A stretch of DNA of 40,023 bases from Bacteroidales bacterium (GCA_003141715.1 PLNF01000137.1:1-40023), one strand, 5' to 3'. Numbered from the stretch's first letter, positions 1-9,399 are shown. The notes: generated from the letters alone by a model not told the origin. Translations and numbers: made by a program.

Positions 1-43
1 TTATTAAAGGATTTTATACTTAAGTATTACAAATAATCAATTC

Positions 44-655
44 ATGTATATTGTTTGTTCGGACCTCGAAGGTGTATTTGTCCCCGAAATCTGGGTAAAT
101 GTTTCAAGCCACACGGGAATTGATGAGCTTAAGCTTACAACACGGGATATCAGTGACTATAATGTTCTTATGAAGAGGAGATTGGAGCTGCTGCAAAAAT
201 ACGGCTTGACCCTCCGGGATGTTCAGAATGTTATATCTCTCCTTAAACCACTGCCAGGGGCATTGGAATTTATTGACTGGCTTCGTACCAAAACTCAACT
301 TATTATTGTATCAGATACATTCAGTGAATTTGCTGATCCACTTCTCAGACAGCTTGGAAGACCTACCCTGTTTTGCCATCATCTCACAACCGACCCTGAA
401 GGAAATATTACTGATTATAATCTGAGGCAGGAAGATGGGAAGAAACATGTAGTGGAGGCGCTTCAGAGTCTTAATTACAAGGTAATTGCCATAGGAGATT
501 CATACAACGATATTTCTATGCTTAGAAAGGCCGACTATGGAATACTTTACAACCCGCCTCAGAATGTGGCTGACGAACACCTCGATTTAAAAGTTGTTAA
601 AACATACCCCAGTCTCAAACGGATCATTTCGGAGCTTATCAACGGCGAAGAATAA
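44..655 (+). CDS. thrH: ThrH-type phosphoserine phosphatase / homoserine phosphotransferase
   Basis: This is a 203-residue HAD-superfamily protein, close in length and sequence to Pseudomonas ThrH. Family members dephosphorylate phosphoserine (last step of serine synthesis) and can move the phosphate to homoserine; they act in the cytosol. Motif I reads SDLEGVFVPEIW near residues 6-17, with the ThrH-typical Glu two positions after the nucleophile Asp7 instead of the usual Asp. The stretch TGIDELKLTTRDI follows, motif II is SDTF near residue 90, and motif IV is GDSYND at 151-156. No signal peptide or membrane segment is visible. The gene appears monocistronic: the next gene starts 98 bases downstream and is unrelated. 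The start is the first in-frame ATG, in an A/T-rich leader without a clear Shine-Dalgarno site. The family call is strong; which of the two activities dominates cannot be read from sequence. Confidence 0.93.
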   Translation: MYIVCSDLEGVFVPEIWVNVSSHTGIDELKLTTRDISDYNVLMKRRLELLQKYGLTLRDVQNVISLLKPLPGALEFIDWLRTKTQLIIVSDTFSEFADPLLRQLGRPTLFCHHLTTDPEGNITDYNLRQEDGKKHVVEALQSLNYKVIAIGDSYNDISMLRKADYGILYNPPQNVADEHLDLKVVKTYPSLKRIISELINGEE

Positions 656-753
656 CCAGATTAACTTATTTTATGTAAATCAAACAGGTGTTTGAATAAT
701 CCAATAATTTCCTATTTTTACTTCCGCTCATACATAATCAATTAGCCGGCATT

Positions 754-2253
754 ATGAAACTTCCACCCTCCTCTAAAAACTGGTTAACAATTATTGGTTC
801 TATTATTGCCACAATCAACCTGGCACTTATAATCGTATTGTTCATTATCTCAACAATATTTAACAAAGCGAACACTAACCTCGGGTTGTTCATTTATATT
901 GTTCTTCCCGGATTTCTGATTTTAGGGCTTTTAATGATACCGGTTGGGATGTTTCGTGAAAGGAGAAGAGTTCGTAAAAGCGGAATTCATGAAGAAGCAA
1001 AGTATCCCCGAATTGACCTGAATGATCTCAGGCATAGAAATGCTTTTGTCATATTTACAATCACAACAATCATTGTTCTTTTCCTTTCGACACTTGGAAG
1101 CTTTCAAGCCTTCCATATAACTGAATCAGTAGAATTCTGCGGCACTTTATGTCACCAGGTCATGGAACCGGAACATACTGCTTATCAGAACTCACCTCAT
1201 GCAAACGTAGCATGCGTGGAATGTCATGTCGGATCAGGAGCTTCCTGGTATGTAAAATCAAAATTATCAGGATTGCACCAGGTTTATGCAGTGTTGACAA
1301 ATTCCTATCCTCGGCCAATTGAGACGCCACTTCATGACCTGCGCCCCGCAAGAGAGACTTGTGAAAAGTGTCACTGGCCACAAAAATTTTATGCCCGAAC
1401 GCTCTGGACCAACAAATATTTTCTTGCAGATTCATTGAATACAGAGTGGGATATAATGCTTGAAATGAAGACCGGCCCGGAATATAGCGGACTGGGTCTG
1501 AAGGATGGAATTCACTGGCACATTAACCCGGCTGTAAATATTGAATACATTTCTGATAATGACAAACGTGAGAATATAACCTATGTGAAGTATACCAATA
1601 AATCTACCGGAGAGGTAACTATATATAGAAACGACAGCAATCCTATTTCCGATAGCCTTTTGTCTGTATCTACTGCAAGAACAATGGATTGCATTGATTG
1701 TCATAACCGCCCGTCCCATAACTATAATTCGCCTCCGGTCTATTTCGATAAAGCAATGCTTACGGGTGCGGTGTCAGAAAACATTCCTTTCTTTAAAAAG
1801 GTTGCTATGGGCATATTGAAAGATACCTTCAATGACAAGGATACTGCACTCATGAAAATAAAAGACGGAATAACGGATTTTTACAAATCGGGCTATAATG
1901 AGTACTATAGCAAGAATAAAGATATTATCGATAATTCAATTTCAGCAGTTCAGAAAGCATTCAGTAAGAATACATTCCCGAAAATGAAAGTAACTTATGA
2001 CCATTATCCTGAACATATCGGACATCTTGAATCTGACGGATGTTTCAGATGTCATAATGATTCTTTTAAAGCGCCAAATGGTCGCAAAATATCACGTGAC
2101 TGCAATCTATGCCACAATATTGTCGGACAGGGCAAACAGGGAATGATGGAATATACCAATATCAGGGATAATCTGGAATTTAAGCATCCAATAAATATCG
2201 GGACAGCCTGGAAAGAAGCTAATTGTTCCGAATGCCACAAGTTCCTTTATTGA
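754..2253 (+). CDS. Seven-haem NapC/NirT-like inner-membrane cytochrome c (ImcH-like)
   Basis: A 499-residue multihaem cytochrome, probably passing electrons from the menaquinone pool to periplasmic partners. Three hydrophobic segments lie near residues 12-36, 43-66 and 97-117, and a periplasmic haem domain follows. Six CXXCH sites start at Cys154, 203, 313, 430, 450 and 491. An additional first site at residues 129-134 reads CGTLCH, a CX3CH variant, followed by a Met that could serve as a haem ligand. The segment RPARETCEKCHWPQKF is typical of the NapC/NirT-related proteins that include Geobacter ImcH, which takes part in extracellular electron transfer; that parallel is from memory and indicates family, not proven function. 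No partner cytochrome gene lies beside it. It converges on the next gene with only 23 bases between the stops. Confidence 0.85.
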   Translation: MKLPPSSKNWLTIIGSIIATINLALIIVLFIISTIFNKANTNLGLFIYIVLPGFLILGLLMIPVGMFRERRRVRKSGIHEEAKYPRIDLNDLRHRNAFVIFTITTIIVLFLSTLGSFQAFHITESVEFCGTLCHQVMEPEHTAYQNSPHANVACVECHVGSGASWYVKSKLSGLHQVYAVLTNSYPRPIETPLHDLRPARETCEKCHWPQKFYARTLWTNKYFLADSLNTEWDIMLEMKTGPEYSGLGLKDGIHWHINPAVNIEYISDNDKRENITYVKYTNKSTGEVTIYRNDSNPISDSLLSVSTARTMDCIDCHNRPSHNYNSPPVYFDKAMLTGAVSENIPFFKKVAMGILKDTFNDKDTALMKIKDGITDFYKSGYNEYYSKNKDIIDNSISAVQKAFSKNTFPKMKVTYDHYPEHIGHLESDGCFRCHNDSFKAPNGRKISRDCNLCHNIVGQGKQGMMEYTNIRDNLEFKHPINIGTAWKEANCSECHKFLY

Positions 2254-2276
2254 AGGTTAAAGGTTAAAGTATTAGC

Positions 2277-3125
2277 TCACTTGAGTATTTCTGAAGTGTA
2301 TTTATCTGCAATCTCAGACTGATCTTTAGACAGACCGGAAATAATAACAATTCTATTTTCCTTCCATGCCAGGAAAATAGTTCCGTTATATCCGTCTTTT
2401 AACATAATCCTGCCGATCTCAGAATCCGCTGCTTCATTTCCAGTGGCAGTAAGATAAGCTTCTACTGATTTTCTCGTCTCCGCAGGAGTAATATTTTCCA
2501 TTATAAATATAGAGAAGTTATCATTTCCTGATTCATAAGTTGCTTTAAAGGCTTTATTAAGTGACTTATGCCCCAGAACACTTTCATTAATATATGTTTC
2601 CTCGTTGATCTTTTTACCGGTTTCAGGAAAAAGAGAAAGCACTGAAGGCATTTCCGAACCTCCTGTAATCATATCTGCAACAATATGAGCCAATGATTCA
2701 GATGATTTCAATGTATTCTCATTCTTTGAATATGTCCTGATCTTGACATAGTAATTGGCTTTAAAGAAATTAATTGCCCCATCTGTAGTAATATATCCTT
2801 GTGAACCCAGATTCAGAAAACGGAATGATGGGGAACGTTCAGTTGAATATATACCAAAGGCCATTGTATGATCTTCCTGCCTGTAAATTTCCAGTTTAAT
2901 CACATTTTTCCCCTTCTTATACTCTGCAACATGCAGATCAACAAAGCCATAGGCAAGATATGTATCGGCTGCTCCATCAATATAATCCCAAAGGTTCTCC
3001 GGAAGATAAACAGGATAGCTTGTAGTTTTTTTATAGCCTTTCAGATCAGGAAGTTTAATATCCTGGGAAAATGTGGAAAGGGAAAGAACAGTCAGAAAAA
3101 GTGAAAGAAGGAGTATGTGTCTCAT
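2277..3125 (-). CDS. Secreted DUF6599-like protein of unknown function
   Basis: A 282-residue exported protein with no assigned biochemical role. The chosen start gives a textbook Sec signal peptide (MRHILLLSLFL...LSTFSQ, cleavage near residue 21). An upstream in-frame ATG at 3167 would add 14 polar residues before it and is less likely. The stretch LPENLWDYIDGAADTYLAYGF and the later text about Y-K-K-G, E-I-Y-R-Q and A-F-G-I-Y-S resemble DUF6599-type proteins, which combine a conserved IDGAA core with alternating beta segments. It is the last gene of a leftward group after the metallo-beta-lactamase and aldo/keto reductase genes, separated from the latter by a G/C-rich dispersed repeat. The family call is from memory of the motif and is moderate; no function is proposed. 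Confidence 0.7.
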   Translation of the reverse strand: MRHILLLSLFLTVLSLSTFSQDIKLPDLKGYKKTTSYPVYLPENLWDYIDGAADTYLAYGFVDLHVAEYKKGKNVIKLEIYRQEDHTMAFGIYSTERSPSFRFLNLGSQGYITTDGAINFFKANYYVKIRTYSKNENTLKSSESLAHIVADMITGGSEMPSVLSLFPETGKKINEETYINESVLGHKSLNKAFKATYESGNDNFSIFIMENITPAETRKSVEAYLTATGNEAADSEIGRIMLKDGYNGTIFLAWKENRIVIISGLSKDQSEIADKYTSEILK

Positions 3126-3180
3126 AGTAAAAGAATAAAATTGATCAATTAATGTAGACCTTTTCAATTATAATATTATT

Positions 3181-3260
3181 TCACCCCCATTCCTGTCCCG
3201 CAAAGCGGGATGATTTTACTTTCCCCTTCCCGCATGGGGGAAGGTTGGGAAGGGGGTTAA
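3181..3260. repeat. Dispersed G/C-rich intergenic repeat, copy A
   Basis: About 80 bases between two leftward genes. They have self-complementary ends (CACCCCCATTCC against GGAAGGGGGTT) and an inner hairpin CCCGCAAAGCGGG. A second copy lies in opposite orientation at 19871-19950; the two share an uninterrupted core of about 25 bases (3192-3216) and similar flanks. The composition is far more G/C-rich than the surroundings. It resembles REP- or MITE-like short non-coding repeats, but no transposase is present. Confidence 0.75.
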
Positions 3261-3274
3261 AACCATTAGATATG

Positions 3275-4468
3275 TTAAACCAGAAAATCTGAAGGAACGT
3301 TAACAAGCCGGGAAATATCTGCAATTTTCTCTCTTATATCGAACTTTTTAGTGCATTCCACCTTACATAAACTGCACTCTTTGCAGGGATTATCATTAGT
3401 TCCCAGTTCACTCAACAGAGATTGTGCCATAGCCGGGTTTGAATAACCATAAGCGTACATGTATGCTCTCATCAGATCCGGTACAGGAAGATTCATTGTG
3501 CAGGCATTTAGACAGGTAGTACAACCGGTACAGTAGAGTCCTCTTTCAGCACTCGCGATTATAAGATCTTTCTTCTCCTGGTCAGTAATTGAAATGTCAG
3601 CAAGAATTTTAATATTCAGATCAAGCTGATCAAAGTCGGTCATACCTGAAATCGTAGTAGTTACATCAGGATTTGATAGTACCCATTTCAAAGCAGCAGT
3701 TGAATTAATCGGTTTTGTTTTTTCTTTATCGAGAAATCCTCCTCCTGCCAGAGTCTTCATAGCCACGATACCTATTCCTGCCTTACTGGCCTTTTTAATG
3801 GCATTATTCAATTCGGTAATATACGTTTGTTTAAAATTATATGCAGTCAGAATTACATCCAGATAATCCATAGAGGCAGCAGCATCTATAACTACCGGTT
3901 CATTGGCATGGGTAGAAAAACCTATAAACTTTATCCTGCCTTCTTTTTTCAGGTTTTTAACTGCATTTATAATTGGCTTGTATTCAAGCATCTCAGGATT
4001 CCTGATATCATGAATATACAGAATATCAACATAATCCATTTTCAGCCTCGAAAGACTGGTATTGAATTTTGAAAGAAAATCTTCAGAAGTTGTCTGGTCG
4101 GACGGCTTACCCTCCCTGTCAACACCGGCAGGTTTGACTTTTGTAGCAAGATAAAATGAGTTTCGAGGATAATCTTTAAGAAGATTCCCCAGCATAATCT
4201 CATTGTTCCCATTCTGATATCCGTTTGCAGTATCAAAAAGTTTAATCCCCTTTTCGTAAGCTGCCTTACAGAGGTTCGGATTATCGGATCTCATAACTCC
4301 AAAACTTATTACAGGAACTTCCATCCCTGTTTTCCCGAGCGTTCTGGAGATAACGTCTTTCTGCTGATTTGATGTTGCAGCTGATACCAGGGAAGGCGAT
4401 AATGCCACTATTCCGGCAGCGCCTGCGACACCGGTTCTCAAAAAACCTCTTCTGTTAATATTTTTCAT
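3275..4468 (-). CDS. Tat-exported aldo/keto reductase with C-terminal iron-sulfur cysteine clusters
   Basis: A 397-residue protein joining an aldo/keto reductase barrel to a ferredoxin-like tail. The chosen start opens with MKNINRRGFLRTG, a twin-arginine signal; an upstream in-frame ATG at 4519 would add 17 residues. The catalytic tetrad is readable as Asp79 (FDTANGY), Tyr84, Lys110 (ATKV) and His153 (YIHDI). The tail has two CX2CX2CX3C groups, at Cys313/316/319/323 and Cys362/365/368/372, enough for up to two [4Fe-4S] clusters. Iron-sulfur aldo/keto reductases are known in anaerobes; the substrate is not identifiable. Export with cofactor and clusters is consistent with the folded-protein Tat route. 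It sits between a secreted metallo-beta-lactamase-fold protein and a secreted DUF6599-like protein. Confidence 0.88.
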   Translation of the reverse strand: MKNINRRGFLRTGVAGAAGIVALSPSLVSAATSNQQKDVISRTLGKTGMEVPVISFGVMRSDNPNLCKAAYEKGIKLFDTANGYQNGNNEIMLGNLLKDYPRNSFYLATKVKPAGVDREGKPSDQTTSEDFLSKFNTSLSRLKMDYVDILYIHDIRNPEMLEYKPIINAVKNLKKEGRIKFIGFSTHANEPVVIDAAASMDYLDVILTAYNFKQTYITELNNAIKKASKAGIGIVAMKTLAGGGFLDKEKTKPINSTAALKWVLSNPDVTTTISGMTDFDQLDLNIKILADISITDQEKKDLIIASAERGLYCTGCTTCLNACTMNLPVPDLMRAYMYAYGYSNPAMAQSLLSELGTNDNPCKECSLCKVECTKKFDIREKIADISRLVNVPSDFLV

Positions 4469-4576
4469 AATAATATCATTGTTTTTAAAGACATATTTTT
4501 GGTCTGAAGTTGTCTGCAAGGTATTAACTGCTTTTTTCCTTTATATTACTCATCTGTGAGTTTTTAATAAATGTTT

Positions 4577-5329
4577 CTATTTCAGGCTTCTGATCCGGAC
4601 ATCAATACCGGAATCCTTTAATAATTTTATGATTTCGTTAGTGTCCGTTTCTCCAAAATGGTATGGATAAAGGATCTTTGGTCTAAAAGCAAGTGCAGCA
4701 TCGGCAACCATAGCCGGAGTCATGGTATAAGGAAGATTCATCGGGAGGAAAGCGACATCGATATTCCTGAGTGATTTCATCTCAGGTGTGTTCTCAGTAT
4801 CTCCGGCTATATAGAACCTTTTCCCACCGATTGTAAGGATATATCCTAACCCGACACCTTTCGGATGAAAAGGATGGCCCGGAGTGCTTTCGTTCACAAT
4901 ATTATAAGCAGGTACTGCTTCAATAATAATGTTATTTATTTCCTGCCTGTCGCCAGCTTTCATCGCCATTGCCCATGGAATTTTTGAAATGGAGTTTTGA
5001 TTACAGAACAATAGTGTCCCCTGTTTCTTAAGGTCCCCAATCAACTTAGGATCAAGATGATCGAAATGTTCATGAGTAACCAGAATAAGGTCGGCTTTCG
5101 GAAGGAAGTCATAATTCCCTGAACTTCTGACAGGATCAAGATAAATGACAAAACCGTTTAGTTTAAACATCAGTGAACCATGTCCGATAAAATGCATTTC
5201 AACTATACCGGCTGAAGTAGTAATTTTATCATATTCAGGAGGCTCCTGAGAAAATCCCGGATTGACCATAGCAGTAAATATTATTGTTAAAAAAGCTTTT
5301 TTAAATTTGGCTAAAAAACAGTTATTCAT
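4577..5329 (-). CDS. Secreted metallo-beta-lactamase-fold hydrolase (UlaG/YtnP-like)
   Basis: A 250-residue metal-dependent hydrolase. The N-terminus is a Sec signal peptide ending near NPGFSQ (residue 28), so the enzyme should be periplasmic or outer-membrane facing. The metal-binding signature HEHFDH occupies residues 86-91, preceded by FIGHGSLMF and YLDP. Further ligand candidates are the AGDTENTPEM segment and the YPYHFGETD segment towards the C-terminus. This layout matches the UlaG-like branch (MBL fold, often two Zn or Mn). The substrate is unknown. It is the first gene of a leftward group, with the aldo/keto reductase starting about 108 bases downstream of its stop. Confidence 0.85.
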   Translation of the reverse strand: MNNCFLAKFKKAFLTIIFTAMVNPGFSQEPPEYDKITTSAGIVEMHFIGHGSLMFKLNGFVIYLDPVRSSGNYDFLPKADLILVTHEHFDHLDPKLIGDLKKQGTLLFCNQNSISKIPWAMAMKAGDRQEINNIIIEAVPAYNIVNESTPGHPFHPKGVGLGYILTIGGKRFYIAGDTENTPEMKSLRNIDVAFLPMNLPYTMTPAMVADAALAFRPKILYPYHFGETDTNEIIKLLKDSGIDVRIRSLK

Positions 5330-5407
5330 ATTCTTAATTTTTAAGTCAGATAATATACAAAGATTTGAAAAAAATCAGTAATTATTACCTTTAATTAAGT
5401 TTTTTAT

Positions 5408-5415
5408 CAAATTTA
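5408..5415 (-). promoter_or_regulatory. Candidate Bacteroidota -7 promoter box
   Basis: On the minus strand the bases read TAAATTTG, matching the Bacteroidota TAnnTTTG element about 80 bases upstream of the metallo-beta-lactamase gene start at 5329. No clear -33 TTG was found, and the region is A/T-rich, so a chance match is possible. Confidence 0.3.
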
Positions 5416-5496
5416 TTGTGGCCACATTTAATATATATTGAATTTTTAATAACTTGCCGGCAGAATTTAGGTCATTGCGTTAATTATTTAACATTG

Positions 5497-8400
5497 ATGC
5501 GTTTAGGGAAAGATAAACAGGCTACTTTATTAGCAGTTTTTCTGGTTTTTGCAGCATCAGCCAGCGGACAGACAGGAATAAGTTACAAATTCCATCTTGA
5601 TGGTAATTTGCAGAAAACCAATGTCATTATCGGAGATCAATCTATCATCATAAATTATTCAATATCAGAGCTCAACATTGAAAGTTTAACCAATAATACC
5701 GGTTCATTTTATCGTATATCTATTCCGGGCCACATTCCATCGTCCAATCCGGGTAAACCTGAGCTACCGGTATTCAGCCGGTTGATCTCAATTCCCGGAG
5801 GATCAGGATTCAGGATAAAGATCTCTGATATCAGATCTGCCAGGATTAACCCTTCAGGAAAGAAGATAGAGGGTCTTCTTTTTCCTGCCCAGGAAAGTGA
5901 AACAAAGGAAGCTCAGCAAACAAAACCAGAATTTAAAATTGATAAGACAGTATATGCTACAAGAGGATTTATTCCGGCTGACACGGTAAGAATTGAACCA
6001 TTAGGCATAGTGAGGAATAATAAACTTGCAAACCTCTATATTTCACCGGTAAGATATAATCCACATTCAAACTCAATGGAAATTATTACATCCATGAGAA
6101 TTGAGATAACATTTTCAAATTCTGTCAATATCACATCAAAATCTCTTTCCCCCCAACCGAAACTTTTCAATGAATCGCTTGACAAAGGAGTACTAAATTA
6201 TAATCCCGGGCAGGTAATCCCCGGCTACTCTGACAAACCTGTTAAAATGGTTATAATAACAGATATTGCTTTCAAAAAACAGCTTCAGCCTTTTTTTAAA
6301 TGGAAAACTCAGAAAGGTTTTAAGCTTAAAATTCTCTACAAAGGAACCGGATTGGCTGGTAATGATTATTTGCAATTAAAAGATACACTAACCAAAATTT
6401 ATAATGCTTCATCCGCAAACGACCCTCCGCCTGAATATCTGCTTATTATCGGAGATGTCAACAGAGTTCCCTATTATGGTTCCGGGGGTTCCGATAATAT
6501 CACAGATATGTATTATGGTGAATTTGATGGTAATGGTGATTATATTCCGGAAATGTTTATCGGCAGACTTCCGGTGGCAGATACAAATGAACTAAAAACT
6601 GCTGTCACTAAAATTATTCAGTACGAGAAGTTTCAGTTTGCCGATACAAATAAATTTTATTCAAGGGCAATCGCCAGTGCAGGTTACGATGAAGGGTACG
6701 CGAGTTATATGAACGGACAGGTAAAGTATGCTGTTACAAATTACCTCACAAAAGCGAACAGAATCGATGAATTTCACTTTAATTATCCCGAATCTTACAC
6801 TGCGAAAGATTCAATTATAGTACTTATAAATAAGGGTGTGTCATTCATTAACTATACCGGGCACGGCGACGCTACAGGATGGTTACACATCAATATTAAA
6901 TCACCTGATATTCCATCATTTCAGAATAAGAACATGTATCCTTTTGTGATAAGTAACGCCTGCAGGACAGCACAGTTTAACCTTGCAACTTCTTTCGGGA
7001 ACAGGATGATGCTTACAGCTGATAAGGGTGCAATAGGGTATATCGGATGCTCAAACGACTCATACTGGGACGAAGATTATTACTGGGCAGTTGGCCCCGG
7101 AATTATTTCTTCTGATCCAACCTATGAAGGATCAGGTCTGGGCGCATATGACAGAATGTTTCATACTCATGGTGAATCTCCATCTGACTGGTATTTTACG
7201 ATGGGTCAGATTAATTATGCAGGAAACCTTGCTGTCAGTGCAAGCACATCCTCAAGGAAAAAGTATTATTGGGAGACATATAACCTTGTAGGAGACCCAA
7301 GCGTTATTCCAATTCTGGGAACGCCGGGATCCTTTAACGTTTCATTACCGGATACTTTGCCAAACGGTATTAAATCACTCTCTTTAAATGTTGATCCTTT
7401 TGCATATGTAGCTGTATCTCATTTTGATACGCTGTGGGATGCTTCATTCGCCAGTAATTCAGGTGCAGTTGTTCTTAATATGCCCGGACTTTCAAACGAT
7501 TCCTGCCTGGTTGTAATAACAGGTCAGAATAAGGTCCCTGTAATAAAGACGATCCGTTTCTCAAATATCCACAAAGAATTTTTAAATCTTACTGCAAGCA
7601 GTATTAACGATAGCCTGGGTAATAAAAATAACATGGCCGATTTTGGAGAATCTGTTTATCTGAAACTTAAACTAAGTAATCTTGGGTTAACTGATTCTCA
7701 TAATCTATATGCTAAAATATCTACCACTTCCGGTTTGGCAACAATTACAAGCGACTCAGTATCAATAGGAACTTTGAAGGCGCAATCTGATATTGTTCTT
7801 ACAAATAAACTGGCAATATCTATTTCCGATGATGTTCCGGATATGGGAGTGGTTACTCTTAATCTTCTTTTAAAGGACCAGCTATCTGAAAAACATTACT
7901 CGATTGATGTCTGTATTCACGCTCCTGAACTCCAGATTATCAACTGTACAATAGATGACAAAATATCAGGAAACGGAGATTACATTCCTGATCCTGGTGA
8001 AACATTTAACCTGGTTTTCAAAGTTTTCAACCAGGGTAGCAGCAACATAGCAGGACAATTTAATATTTCCAGCTTCCAGGACGATATTTCTCTCGTGGAG
8101 CCAAGCGTTAAGTCGGGTGAATTAAAATTCGGAGAGGTCACCGAAATACCTGTATTGGTAAAACTTTCAGAAACAGTGCCTATCGGCAGCCTGATTTCAG
8201 TGTCTTCAACACTCGATTGCAGTCCATATATTGTAAATAAGGATTTTTCATTCAGAGTCGGAAAAGTAAGGGAGAGTTTTGAATCATCATCTTTTAATGT
8301 CTTTCCATGGATCAATATCAGTTCAATGCCATGGGTTATTACTTCAGCAAGTTCTTACGATGGCAATCTTTCTGCCAGATCAGGCGCTATTTCTCATAGC

Positions 8401-9279
8401 GGATCCACTTCGCTGGTTTTAAGGACTATATATGCAAAGGATGATTCTTTAAAGTTCTTTTACAGAGTTTCATCTGAACCAAATTACGATTTTCTTTCAT
8501 TTAAGCTGAATGATGTCGAAATAATGAAGAAATCGGGAGAAATTCCATGGACAAAGAGCGCGGTTGCTGTGTCAGCCGGGCTCAATAAAATGGAATGGAT
8601 CTACAGGAAAGATAATTCTGTTTCGCAAGGATCAGATTGCGCATGGATTGACATGATCGATTTTGCCCAGTCAAGTCCCGTAACTTATATACAAAGAGAT
8701 CTCCATGTTGCCAGAGTTATTATACCAGCCAGTAATGGAAAGTATGGAGATGAAAGCATCACAGTAAAAGTCCTTAATGTTGGAAAAGACACTTTAAATG
8801 GATTTAATCTGGCTTATGATATAAACGACAATTTCCCACCCGTTAAACAATTTTTTGATAACAAGGTTATTCCTTACGGTGATTCGGTAACAGTGTCATT
8901 CAAGACAAAGGCTGATCTGTCAAATTATGGGATTTACAAGATAGTAACGTACGGATTGGATAACAACGACGATTATGCTTTTAATGACACACTGACTGCC
9001 AATATCGAGAATACAGAAGTAAAAGAGACACTAAGTGTATTCCCGAATCCGTTCAGTGACGAGCTTACAATTACTGTTAACTCACAAATTGACGATAAGC
9101 TTCATATATCTATCTCCAATGTATCCGGAGTAAAATTATATGATATTGAAAAAGATATTTTAAGCGGAAATAATTCATTTACCATTTGTGATTTCAGATT
9201 AGTCCCTTCACTATATTATCTCAACGTACGCGGAACCACAATTAATAAAACAATTCCTGTCGTGAAAATCAACAAGTAG
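5497..9279 (+). CDS. Gingipain-like C25 cysteine peptidase with T9SS C-terminal sorting domain
   Basis: A 1260-residue secreted protease. The start at 5497 gives a clean signal peptide (MRLGKDKQATLLAVFLVFAASASGQ); an in-frame ATG at 5416 would add 27 poorly suited residues. An N-terminal propeptide-like segment (GKPELPVFSRLISIPGG) is followed by the C25 catalytic domain with PEYLLIIGDVNRVP and the YIPEMFIGRLP strand. The candidate catalytic dyad is His456 in NYTGHGDATGW and Cys489 in ISNACRTAQF, the spacing expected for gingipain-type enzymes. Several beta-sandwich repeats follow (for example DFGESVYLKLKLSNLG and GDYIPDPGETFNLVFKV). Residues about 1180-1260 form a type A T9SS sorting domain beginning SVFPNPFSDELTI. 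The propeptide and T9SS tail argue against PorU itself. It should be exported and attached at the cell surface to degrade proteins; the target is unknown. Confidence 0.9.
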   Translation: MRLGKDKQATLLAVFLVFAASASGQTGISYKFHLDGNLQKTNVIIGDQSIIINYSISELNIESLTNNTGSFYRISIPGHIPSSNPGKPELPVFSRLISIPGGSGFRIKISDIRSARINPSGKKIEGLLFPAQESETKEAQQTKPEFKIDKTVYATRGFIPADTVRIEPLGIVRNNKLANLYISPVRYNPHSNSMEIITSMRIEITFSNSVNITSKSLSPQPKLFNESLDKGVLNYNPGQVIPGYSDKPVKMVIITDIAFKKQLQPFFKWKTQKGFKLKILYKGTGLAGNDYLQLKDTLTKIYNASSANDPPPEYLLIIGDVNRVPYYGSGGSDNITDMYYGEFDGNGDYIPEMFIGRLPVADTNELKTAVTKIIQYEKFQFADTNKFYSRAIASAGYDEGYASYMNGQVKYAVTNYLTKANRIDEFHFNYPESYTAKDSIIVLINKGVSFINYTGHGDATGWLHINIKSPDIPSFQNKNMYPFVISNACRTAQFNLATSFGNRMMLTADKGAIGYIGCSNDSYWDEDYYWAVGPGIISSDPTYEGSGLGAYDRMFHTHGESPSDWYFTMGQINYAGNLAVSASTSSRKKYYWETYNLVGDPSVIPILGTPGSFNVSLPDTLPNGIKSLSLNVDPFAYVAVSHFDTLWDASFASNSGAVVLNMPGLSNDSCLVVITGQNKVPVIKTIRFSNIHKEFLNLTASSINDSLGNKNNMADFGESVYLKLKLSNLGLTDSHNLYAKISTTSGLATITSDSVSIGTLKAQSDIVLTNKLAISISDDVPDMGVVTLNLLLKDQLSEKHYSIDVCIHAPELQIINCTIDDKISGNGDYIPDPGETFNLVFKVFNQGSSNIAGQFNISSFQDDISLVEPSVKSGELKFGEVTEIPVLVKLSETVPIGSLISVSSTLDCSPYIVNKDFSFRVGKVRESFESSSFNVFPWINISSMPWVITSASSYDGNLSARSGAISHSGSTSLVLRTIYAKDDSLKFFYRVSSEPNYDFLSFKLNDVEIMKKSGEIPWTKSAVAVSAGLNKMEWIYRKDNSVSQGSDCAWIDMIDFAQSSPVTYIQRDLHVARVIIPASNGKYGDESITVKVLNVGKDTLNGFNLAYDINDNFPPVKQFFDNKVIPYGDSVTVSFKTKADLSNYGIYKIVTYGLDNNDDYAFNDTLTANIENTEVKETLSVFPNPFSDELTITVNSQIDDKLHISISNVSGVKLYDIEKDILSGNNSFTICDFRLVPSLYYLNVRGTTINKTIPVVKINK

Positions 9280-9399
9280 CTTTACTTTATATTCATAAAA
9301 TGGTTGTTAGTAATAATGAATATTAAATCCAGAATCGCTTGAAAATCAATGAAACTACAAATATAATTATCAGTACTCATATAATATAAACATATTAAT

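Noticed and set aside
5416-5496. Upstream ATG extension of the C25 protease
   Set aside because: It would bury the signal peptide behind 27 hydrophobic and polar residues; the start at 5497 gives a clean signal.
5497-9279. PorU (T9SS sortase) identity for the C25 protein
   Set aside because: A gingipain-type propeptide, several C-terminal beta-sandwich repeats and a canonical SVFPNPF sorting tail fit a secreted substrate protease better.
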